DNA of 45,684 nucleotides, from positions 1 to 45,684 of the forward strand of contig NZ_JACSNY010000014.1 of the NCBI RefSeq assembly GCF_016902535.1, given 5' to 3'. The notes under the pieces are model-generated. The model saw nothing but the letters and a program-made list of their open reading frames with translations, did not search any database and was not told where the DNA came from. Position numbers and translations under genes: made by a program. Positions 39,812 to 45,684 of the stretch are shown one piece after another. The number at the start of each line of letters is the position of its first letter. Within the stretch, counting starts at the first letter, position 1. This stretch comes from Anaerotignum lactatifermentans (GTDB taxonomy: Bacteria > Bacillota > Clostridia > Lachnospirales > Anaerotignaceae).

Positions 39812-40795
39812 ATGGAACAGGAAAAAAAGATCAAAAAAATCGGTGTTTTGACCAGCGGCGGCGACGCGCCCGGCATGAATGCGGCCATCCGTGCCGTAGT
39901 GCGTACCGCGCAGTATCATGATGTGGAAGTCATTGGGATCCGCAAAGGGTATAATGGTCTCATCAATGGGGAAATCAAAGAAATGAGAAGCAAGGATGTG
40001 TCTAACGTCATGAATCTGGGCGGTACCATCCTGCACACAGCCCGCTGCCCTGAAATGATGACAGAGGAAGGCGTCAGCAAAGCGGCTGCCATCTACAAGA
40101 TTCTGGGCCTGGACGCGCTGGTAGTGATCGGCGGCGACGGCTCCTACCGCGGTATGGCGGAACTGGCAAAAAGAGGGGTTAACTGTATTGGGATTCCCGC
40201 TACCATTGACCTGGACATGAACTGCACAGAATACACCATTGGTTTTGATACAGCGGTAAATACAGGGATGGACGCGCTGAACAAATTAAGAGACACTTCC
40301 AGCTCTCATGAACGCTGTTCCGTTGTGGAAGTCATGGGCAGAGACGCGGGCTATATCGCCATCTGGTGCGGCATGGTCGGCGGCGCGGAGGACGTTATGT
40401 TCCCCGAGGAAAAGGACAAAATTGACAGCGCGAAAGTTATCCAGCAGATTCTGGAAAACAGAAGCATCGGCAAGCGCCATAACCTGATCGTTGTAGCGGA
40501 AGGCGTTGGCGGTACACAGAAGCTGGCTAAGGATATTCAGGAAATCACAGGTATCCAGACAAGAGCTACCATTCTGGGCCATCTGCAAAGAGGCGGCAGC
40601 CCCACAGCAACAGACCGGATGCACGCTTCCATGATGGGCTACCATGCCGTAAAGGCGATTCTGGAAGGACAGCAGAACCGTGTTGTTTCCTACAACAAAG
40701 GCCGTTATGAGGTGCTGGATCTGACCGAAGCGCTGAATATGGAAAAACACCTGGACAGAGAGATCTATGATGTCATCAAGGTCCTGGCGATCTGA
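39812..40795 (+). CDS. pfkA: 6-phosphofructokinase
   Basis: The 327-residue enzyme phosphorylates fructose 6-phosphate, the committed step of glycolysis. SGGDAPGMNAAIRAVVR (about 14-30) and VIGGDGSYRGMAELAKRG (about 103-120) form the ATP site; the GGDGS form is typical of ATP rather than PPi users. The active-site segment is GIPATIDLDMN: both aspartates of the usual PGTIDNDI are kept, but G is A and N is L. Allosteric and substrate residues follow (VEVMGRDAGYIAI; AEGVGGTQKLAKDIQEITG; GHLQRGGSPTATDRMHASMM). The ATG at 39812 follows GGGAGGAATTATC. Operon partner of pyk. Confidence 0.94.
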   Translation: MEQEKKIKKIGVLTSGGDAPGMNAAIRAVVRTAQYHDVEVIGIRKGYNGLINGEIKEMRSKDVSNVMNLGGTILHTARCPEMMTEEGVSKAAAIYKILGLDALVVIGGDGSYRGMAELAKRGVNCIGIPATIDLDMNCTEYTIGFDTAVNTGMDALNKLRDTSSSHERCSVVEVMGRDAGYIAIWCGMVGGAEDVMFPEEKDKIDSAKVIQQILENRSIGKRHNLIVVAEGVGGTQKLAKDIQEITGIQTRATILGHLQRGGSPTATDRMHASMMGYHAVKAILEGQQNRVVSYNKGRYEVLDLTEALNMEKHLDREIYDVIKVLAI

Positions 40796-40880
40796 TGAGA
40801 TAAAACAAAGAGAAGGAATCTGGCGGAAGTGCCGCGAATTTTGGCCGGAATTGGGCTGGCCGAAAGGCGCAAGCCGCCTC

Positions 40881-40911
40881 CGCCGTTTGCGAAGAAATCT
40901 GCAAAACGGCG
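40881..40911 (+). other. Intergenic hairpin between pfkA and pyk
   Basis: CGCCGTTTGC (40881-40890) pairs with GCAAAACGGCG (40901-40911), one bulged A. No T run follows, so it is not a usual terminator. It could be an RNA-processing or stability element that sets different pfkA and pyk mRNA levels. Confidence 0.45.
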
Positions 40912-40942
40912 TGGAAAGAGACTATTGAAGGAGGCATATGGG

Positions 40943-42703
40943 ATGCGCAGAACAAAAATCGTTTGTACTCTTGGCCCAGCATCTGGCAGTGTAGAAATGA
41001 TGAAAAATCTGATACAGTGCGGTTTGGATGCGGCCAGGGTGAATTTTTCCCATGGCACTTATGAAAGCCTTGGCGAAATAATCAAAAATTTGAAACAGGC
41101 AAGAGAGGAATTAGGCGAGCCGATTCCTTTGATCTTAGATACGAAGGGACCGGAGATCCGGCTCAAGACCTTTGAGCAGAATAAAATCCGTCTGGAAGAA
41201 GGGGACAGCTTTATTCTGACTACGGAAGATGTGCCGGGGACGAAGGAACGTGTTTCCGTGACCTACGCGGATCTGCCGAAGGATTTGCAGAAAGGCTCCC
41301 GTGTATTGGTAGACGATGGTTTGATCGAACTGCGGGTAGAAAGCATTCAGGGTCCGGAGGTACACTGTGTGGTAGTGACCGGCGGCGAAGTCAGCTCCAG
41401 AAAGGGTGTAAATCTGCCGGGAGTACAGGTAAACCTGCCTGCTTTGACAGAGAAGGATATTCAGGATCTGAAATTCGGTATTGCCAATGGTTTTGACTAT
41501 GTAGCGGCTTCCTTTGTGCGTTCCGCATCCGATGTCATTAAAATGCGGAAAGTGCTGGAGGAAAACGGCGGCGACGGAATCCAGATCATTTCCAAGATCG
41601 AAAACCAGGAAGGCGTGGATAATATCGACGAGATCCTGGAGGTTTCTGATGGCATTATGGTAGCCAGAGGGGATCTGGGGGTAGAGATCCCGCCGGAAGA
41701 AGTGCCTCTGGTACAGAAAATGCTGATTGCAAAAGCCAATAAATACAGCAAACCTGTCATTACAGCCACACAGATGCTGGAAAGCATGGTAAAGAGCCCC
41801 AGACCCACCAGAGCAGAGGCCAATGACGTTGCCAATGCCATTTTTGACGGCAGTGACGCCATCATGCTGTCCGGCGAAACAGCCATGGGCGCTTATCCCT
41901 GCGAGGCTGTTTCCACGATGGCGAGAATTGCGGAAAAGACAGAAAGCAGTATCAATTACAGCAAGAACCTCACAAGAAATCTGGATGAGGGCCAGACCAA
42001 TATTACCAATGCCATCAGCTTTGCGGCCTGCACCACCGCTGCGGAACTGAAAACAGCCTGCGTCTGCACCATTACGCAGTCCGGCTTTACGGCCAGAATG
42101 ATCTCCAAGCACCGTCCTGTCTGCCCCATTGCGGCGGGCACTATGGAGGAGCAGGTTTGGCGCCAGCTGAATCTGGTATGGGGCTGCCGTCCTGTGCTGC
42201 ATAAAGGAGCGCTTCCCAAAGGCCAGGTATTTGATACAGCTATGCGGATTGCCGAAAGAAGCGGTCTGGTAAAGAACGGAGACACAGTGGTTCTGGCGCT
42301 GGGGATGCCTGTGGGCATCAGCGGCTCCACCAATACTCTGCGGGTAGACATTGTAGGGGATGTGCTGTGTAAGGGCATCGGTATCGGCACCAAAAAGGTC
42401 AGCGGCACCGCCCGTGTCATCAAAGTACGGGAGGAAATGGAAAGCGAGTTCAAAAAAGGCGATATCCTGGTAACTACCTATACCGACAATGATTTTATGC
42501 CCCTTCTTCAGAAGGCATCGGCAGTCATTGTAGGACCGATGGCGCATGCGGAAAACTGCCATGCGGAGATTGCCGGCAGAGCGCTGGATATTCCCGTGAT
42601 TATCTGCAACGCGAAAGTCATTGATTTTATTCCCAATGACGCGCTGATTACCGTTGACGCGGAAAGAGGCTTTGTATACAAAGGGATTCCCGGAGAAAAA
42701 TAA
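40943..42703 (+). CDS. pyk: Pyruvate kinase with C-terminal PEP-utiliser domain
   Basis: The 586-residue enzyme makes pyruvate and ATP from PEP. MRRTKIVCTLGPAS opens the barrel; the active site has the signature IQIISKIENQEGVDN (about 210-224, catalytic Lys) and MVARGDLGVEIP (about 236-247), with KPVITATQMLESM (about 270-282). The C-terminal regulatory domain continues to about 475. The extra domain (about 480-586: GTARVIKVREEME; MPLLQKASAVIVGPMAHAEN; HAEIAGRALDIPVIICNAKV) resembles the PEP-binding mobile domain of PTS enzyme I and occurs in Bacillus-type pyruvate kinases. The ATG at 40943 follows GAAGGAGGCATATGGG. Transcription ends at the terminator at 42725. Confidence 0.95.
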   Translation: MRRTKIVCTLGPASGSVEMMKNLIQCGLDAARVNFSHGTYESLGEIIKNLKQAREELGEPIPLILDTKGPEIRLKTFEQNKIRLEEGDSFILTTEDVPGTKERVSVTYADLPKDLQKGSRVLVDDGLIELRVESIQGPEVHCVVVTGGEVSSRKGVNLPGVQVNLPALTEKDIQDLKFGIANGFDYVAASFVRSASDVIKMRKVLEENGGDGIQIISKIENQEGVDNIDEILEVSDGIMVARGDLGVEIPPEEVPLVQKMLIAKANKYSKPVITATQMLESMVKSPRPTRAEANDVANAIFDGSDAIMLSGETAMGAYPCEAVSTMARIAEKTESSINYSKNLTRNLDEGQTNITNAISFAACTTAAELKTACVCTITQSGFTARMISKHRPVCPIAAGTMEEQVWRQLNLVWGCRPVLHKGALPKGQVFDTAMRIAERSGLVKNGDTVVLALGMPVGISGSTNTLRVDIVGDVLCKGIGIGTKKVSGTARVIKVREEMESEFKKGDILVTTYTDNDFMPLLQKASAVIVGPMAHAENCHAEIAGRALDIPVIICNAKVIDFIPNDALITVDAERGFVYKGIPGEK

Positions 42704-42724
42704 TCTTTTCCGGAAGGGTTCATC

Positions 42725-42772
42725 AAAGGCATTGGATCACTTTTTCATAAGTGGTCTGATGCCTTTTTTTCT
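42725..42772 (+). terminator. Terminator of the dnaE-mtrB-pfkA-pyk unit
   Basis: AAAGGCAT (42725-42732) with ATGCCTTT (42759-42766) and inner GATCACTT with AAGTGGTC (one G-T pair), followed by a T run. Confidence 0.85.
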
Positions 42773-42958
42773 GGTGGATTTTCGAAGATAAGATGTTTAC
42801 TGTATCCATAAAAACGTTGATTTTACAGGGTTTTGACCGGTTGCGTCCGTAACAGGAAGATCATAGGATTTTTTTGTATGTTCTGCCAGAGGAAAATTTT
42901 TCCATCTATGGGGAATATGCTCAGATGTGGACATATGATTTTGTGAAAAAGAACGAAT

Positions 42959-42976
42959 AATTCAGAATATTGAATT
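42959..42976. promoter_or_regulatory. Operator-like dyad 1
   Basis: AATTCA, six bases, TGAATT: a perfect inverted repeat 17 bases before the first -35 box. It shares the core ATTCA-N6-TGAAT with dyad 3. Confidence 0.5.
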
Positions 42977-42992
42977 TTCTTCAAAATAAATA

Positions 42993-43021
42993 TTGACACA
43001 AGGGGAATGGGGATTTAAGAT
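42993..43021 (+). promoter_or_regulatory. Promoter of the DUF819-dipeptidase pair
   Basis: TTGACA (42993-42998), exactly 17 bases, TAAGAT (43016-43021). A second TTGACA at 43023-43028 has weaker -10 words (TAATCT at 15 or ATCTAT at 17 bases) and would overlap dyad 2. Confidence 0.65.
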
Positions 43022-43030
43022 ATTGACAGG

Positions 43031-43071
43031 GATTCAATATATTTAATCTATTGATTCATTATGTTGAATCA
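43031..43071. promoter_or_regulatory. Operator-like dyads 2 and 3
   Basis: GATTCA-N6-TTAATC (43031-43048, one mismatch) and TGATTCA-N6-TGAATCA (43052-43071, perfect). Their centres are 22 bases apart, about two helical turns, just downstream of the first promoter, where a bound repressor would block transcription. Confidence 0.55.
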
Positions 43072-43177
43072 CATGAAGGACATCCGGAAGCAGTGCACAG
43101 TTCTTCAAAGGAAAAACAAATAGATACGGTGCCCAAAAGGCTTTTTGCGCATCGAAAGGAAAATAGGAGGGAGATTT

Positions 43178-44392
43178 ATGAGTACGACCTTAATTAGTGC
43201 GGACAACACGTGGGCGCTGATGGCGATTACCTGCGGTTGGGTTGCCATTTCCATATGGGCAGAGCAGACCTTTAAGTTTGCTTCTAAAATTTCCGGCGCT
43301 ATCATTGCGCTGATTGGCGCATTGGCATTGACCAATCTGAAAATCATACCCACAAGTGCCCCCTGGTTTGATGACATCATCTGGGGCTATGTGGTACCCC
43401 TGGCGATTCCTCTGCTGCTGATGCAGTGCGACGTTCGTAAGATCTGGAGAGAATCCGGAAAACTGCTGATTATTTATCTGATCGGTTCCTGCGGTACCGC
43501 CATTGCGGCAGTAGTAGCTTACAAGCTTCTGCAGGGCAAGATTCCTTATCTGGAAGGCATCGCCGGCATGATGACCGGTTCCTATATCGGCGGCGGCGTA
43601 AACTTCGCAACACTGTCCAAGACATTTGATATTCCGGGCGAAATGGTAGCTGCAACAACAGTTGCGGATAACTGCCTGATGGCGTTCTACTTCTTCGTTC
43701 TGGTAGCGATCCCCGGGATCGGTTTCTTCCGCAAACATTTCAGACATCCTCATCTGGATGAGGTGGAAAGCATTGGTGTTAGTGACGAAGCAAAAACACA
43801 GGCATCCGCTTACTGGGAAAGAAAACCCATTTCCCTGCGTGATATCGCCATTGACTTTGCCATCAGCGCCATCATCGTATGCGTTTCCAAGATCGTAGCA
43901 GGCTTCCTGGGTCAGGTAATCCCTGCGGAAGGCGTTGTGCTGAAAATGATCAACGGCCTGCTGGGCAACGAATATCTGATTATGACCACTGTGGCAATGC
44001 TGGTAGCAACATTCTTCTCCAAACAGGTGGAAAAGACATCCGGCACACAGGAAATCGGCACTTATCTGATTTACTTATTCTTCTTTGTAATTGGTGTGCC
44101 CGCGTCTATCCCTCAGATCCTGAGAGAAGCGCCTCTGCTGTTTGTATTCTGCGCAATCATGGTTCTGATCAATATGCTGGTATGCTTTGTATTCGGCAAA
44201 CTGTTCAAATTCAATCTGGAAGACATTATTCTGGCTTCCAACGCCAATATCGGCGGCCCTACCACAGCGGCAGCCATGGCAATCTCCAAAGGCTGGATCA
44301 AGCTGGTAGGTCCTATCATGCTGATCGGTACTCTGGGGTATATCATAGGTACCTACGCTGGTACGTTTATCGGACAGCTGCTAGGCGCCTGA
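43178..44392 (+). CDS. DUF819 family membrane protein (YjcL-like)
   Basis: The 404-residue protein has about ten to eleven hydrophobic segments, including ISGAIIALIGALALTNLKII, VVPLAIPLLLMQCDVRKIWR and GMMTGSYIGGGVNFATLSKT. The repeated GGG/GGP motifs (GSYIGGGVNF; ASNANIGGPTTAAAMAISKG) in two halves are typical of DUF819, a transporter-like family of unknown substrate. The ATG at 43178 follows TAGGAGGGAGATTT. The dipeptidase downstream in the same direction suggests transport of a dipeptide or its product; this is inference from gene order. Confidence 0.8.
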   Translation: MSTTLISADNTWALMAITCGWVAISIWAEQTFKFASKISGAIIALIGALALTNLKIIPTSAPWFDDIIWGYVVPLAIPLLLMQCDVRKIWRESGKLLIIYLIGSCGTAIAAVVAYKLLQGKIPYLEGIAGMMTGSYIGGGVNFATLSKTFDIPGEMVAATTVADNCLMAFYFFVLVAIPGIGFFRKHFRHPHLDEVESIGVSDEAKTQASAYWERKPISLRDIAIDFAISAIIVCVSKIVAGFLGQVIPAEGVVLKMINGLLGNEYLIMTTVAMLVATFFSKQVEKTSGTQEIGTYLIYLFFFVIGVPASIPQILREAPLLFVFCAIMVLINMLVCFVFGKLFKFNLEDIILASNANIGGPTTAAAMAISKGWIKLVGPIMLIGTLGYIIGTYAGTFIGQLLGA

Positions 44393-44522
44393 GTGCGATA
44401 AAAAAAGTAATTTATGTTGTTTATTGTGTTGCATAATTCCATAGTTTCAAAATATTTGTACTTCTACCATTTCACAAATCAAGGAGAACCGGAAGGATGC
44501 AGAAAAGAAAGAAGGGGATTCG

Positions 44523-45494
44523 ATGGTTTTTGACGGACATTCTGATATTTTTACCGACGTTTTGCAAAAGCGCCTGAAAGGAGAAACTGACGTTTTAAGA
44601 AAGCATCATCTGCCCAGACTGCGTAAGGGCCAGATTGAAGGCGGATGTTTTGTACTGTGGGTAGATCCCCCCTACACCACAGACTACGTAAAACGGACAG
44701 AACAGCTTCTTTGGGCCGTAAAAGAAGAGATGGCGGAATGTCAGGATGCGGTGCTGGTACATAATACAGCAGAGATCCAGAAGGCAAAGGAAGCAGGAAA
44801 ATTCTATATTCTGCTGGGTGCGGAAGGCCTGGCTTCCATTGGAGACGATACCGACAAGCTGGATCAGCTGTACGAATTTGGCCTGCGTCATGCCATGCTC
44901 ACATGGAACGAAGAAAATATGCTGGGGACTGGCGTACAGGGTACACCCACCAGAGGCCTGACAGAAGCGGGTAAGAAAATGGTGCGTGCTCTGGAAGATA
45001 GAAAAATGATCGTTGATGTTTCCCATCTGAATGAAGCGTCCTTCTGGGATGTTATGGCAACGGCGTCTACACCCATTCTGGCATCTCATTCCAATGCCAA
45101 AGCGCTGTCTAACGCAGCAAGAAACCTGACTGATGACCAGCTGAAGGAAATTGCAAAAACAGGCGGTTTGGTTGGCTTAAATTCCTTTAATCTGTTTGTC
45201 AGCCAGAGTATTCCGGAACAGACCATTGATCGTTTTGTAGACCACGCTTCTTATATCGCGGACAAGATCGGCGTGGAGCACATGGGCTTTGGATTTGACT
45301 TCTTCGAGTTCCTGTCCAATGACGCTATGAAAGATTACAGCGATCAGGATACCTCCTATACCGTAGGCCTGGAGGATTGTTCCAAGGTGCCCGTATTATT
45401 GGAGAAAATGCGCGGCGCTGGTTTTACAGAAGAAGAGATGGAAATGATTACCTGGAAAAACTGGCATCATTTGATTCAAAAAATCTTGGGGTAA
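44523..45494 (+). CDS. Membrane-dipeptidase-type hydrolase (peptidase M19)
   Basis: A 323-residue zinc enzyme of the renal dipeptidase family, which splits dipeptides (often with a D-residue at the C-terminus) and some lactams. Metal ligands: HSD near residue 6 (FDGHSDIF), E in LLGAEGLASIGDD (about 98-110), H in VDVSHLNEASFWDV (about 163-176) and H in LASHSNAKALSNAARNL (about 186-202). DNxxxxFG-like late motifs (GFGFDFFEF) match the family. No signal peptide, so it acts in the cytoplasm. AAAGAAGGGGATTCG precedes the ATG. It likely shares transcription with the DUF819 gene 130 bases upstream. Confidence 0.88.
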   Translation: MVFDGHSDIFTDVLQKRLKGETDVLRKHHLPRLRKGQIEGGCFVLWVDPPYTTDYVKRTEQLLWAVKEEMAECQDAVLVHNTAEIQKAKEAGKFYILLGAEGLASIGDDTDKLDQLYEFGLRHAMLTWNEENMLGTGVQGTPTRGLTEAGKKMVRALEDRKMIVDVSHLNEASFWDVMATASTPILASHSNAKALSNAARNLTDDQLKEIAKTGGLVGLNSFNLFVSQSIPEQTIDRFVDHASYIADKIGVEHMGFGFDFFEFLSNDAMKDYSDQDTSYTVGLEDCSKVPVLLEKMRGAGFTEEEMEMITWKNWHHLIQKILG

Positions 45495-45540
45495 TGAAAA
45501 AAATATTTTCGTGATCCTGAATATGGCAGGATGCGAAAAG

Positions 45541-45582
45541 AAAGGCGGAGATCCGGTTTGGGGCCGGAACTCCGCTTTTTTG
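45541..45582 (+). terminator. Terminator of the dipeptidase gene
   Basis: GCGGAG and CCGG (45546-45556) pair with CCGG and CTCCGC (45564-45575) with one internal A-A mismatch, followed by TTTTTT. Confidence 0.82.
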
Positions 45583-45678
45583 CGTTTGAATTTATAATCT
45601 AAGTGCAACAAGTAAAAATGACTCACAGTTTCTGGTAAAATGGTGTTTGCAAAGACATCCATTAAACTAGGAGGAACT

Positions 45679-45684
45679 ATGAGC
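45679..45684 (+). CDS. Start of the next gene (partial)
   Basis: TAGGAGGAACT is followed by ATG AGC at the last six bases. TGG-TAAAAT, an extended -10 candidate, lies near 45636-45644. The product cannot be named. Confidence 0.5.

Larger units (their letters stand above)
42773..43177. other. Long control region before the DUF819 gene
   Basis: About 400 bases with no gene. The left half (42773-42950) is AT-rich with no signal that I recognise. The right half holds three related dyads and two TTGACA boxes, listed separately. Confidence 0.6.

Noticed and set aside
41135-42562. 475-codon minus-strand frame opposite pyk
   Set aside because: Same reason: pyruvate kinase is complete in the plus strand, and the antisense frame reads as random Cys/His-rich sequence.
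42800-42850. Weak similarity of AT-rich words (for example TTTTACAGGGTTT) to the prophage right-end region as a second attachment site
   Set aside because: The shared word is short, lies after a host terminator with no repeat partner, and no mobile gene is near.

Overview
The window joins a prophage (about 1 to 26,440) to a stretch of ordinary low-to-medium-GC Firmicutes chromosome (about 26,445 to the end). The host looks like a member of the Clostridia, probably Lachnospirales: it has a free-standing GlnRS, a Bacillus-type pyruvate kinase with a C-terminal PEP-utiliser domain, an HrcA/CIRCE heat-shock operator, a TRAP (MtrB) homologue, Firmicutes sigma-A promoters and strong AGGAGG ribosome binding sites. 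I cannot name the genus from sequence alone.

Prophage. The left edge is inside the element; its integrase and repressor must lie further left. A divergent gene start (1-31, minus) faces an early block (135-4590): unknown proteins, a DUF3846 protein, a rolling-circle type HUH replication initiator, an HNH-like protein, an ASCH-like protein, a Cys-rich mini-protein, SSB, and a chimeric gene whose first 20 codons look like a cytosine methyltransferase. An AT-rich mosaic scar (4591-4978) leads to a DUF1492/ArpU-like late regulator. Packaging and head genes follow in HK97 order (HNH, probable cos, TerS, TerL, portal, protease, capsid, connector and adaptor proteins). The tail is contractile and PBSX-like (sheath, tube, chaperone with a -1 frameshift, tape measure, and XkdP to XkdU equivalents). 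Two oddities interrupt this plan. A DnaQ-type exonuclease fused to a NUMOD1-like domain, with its own promoter and terminator, sits between the tail chaperone and the tape measure. No tail-fibre gene follows the last baseplate gene; a small sigma-region-4-like protein takes that place. Holin-like proteins and an NlpC/P60 endolysin follow, then an AT-rich cargo gene with its own extended -10 promoter, a repeat-rich arm region, and a 25-base tRNA 3' end that marks the right attachment site.

Host part. On the minus strand are htpG with a perfect CIRCE and a DUF5721 gene. Then come glnS (plus), an ECF sigma factor/RsiV-like anti-sigma pair (minus), a MacAB/YknXYZ-like efflux operon, a dnaE-mtrB-pfkA-pyk cluster, and a DUF819 permease-M19 dipeptidase pair preceded by three related dyad operators. 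The last bases are the start of a further gene.

All functional assignments come from reading the protein sequences; no database search was run.
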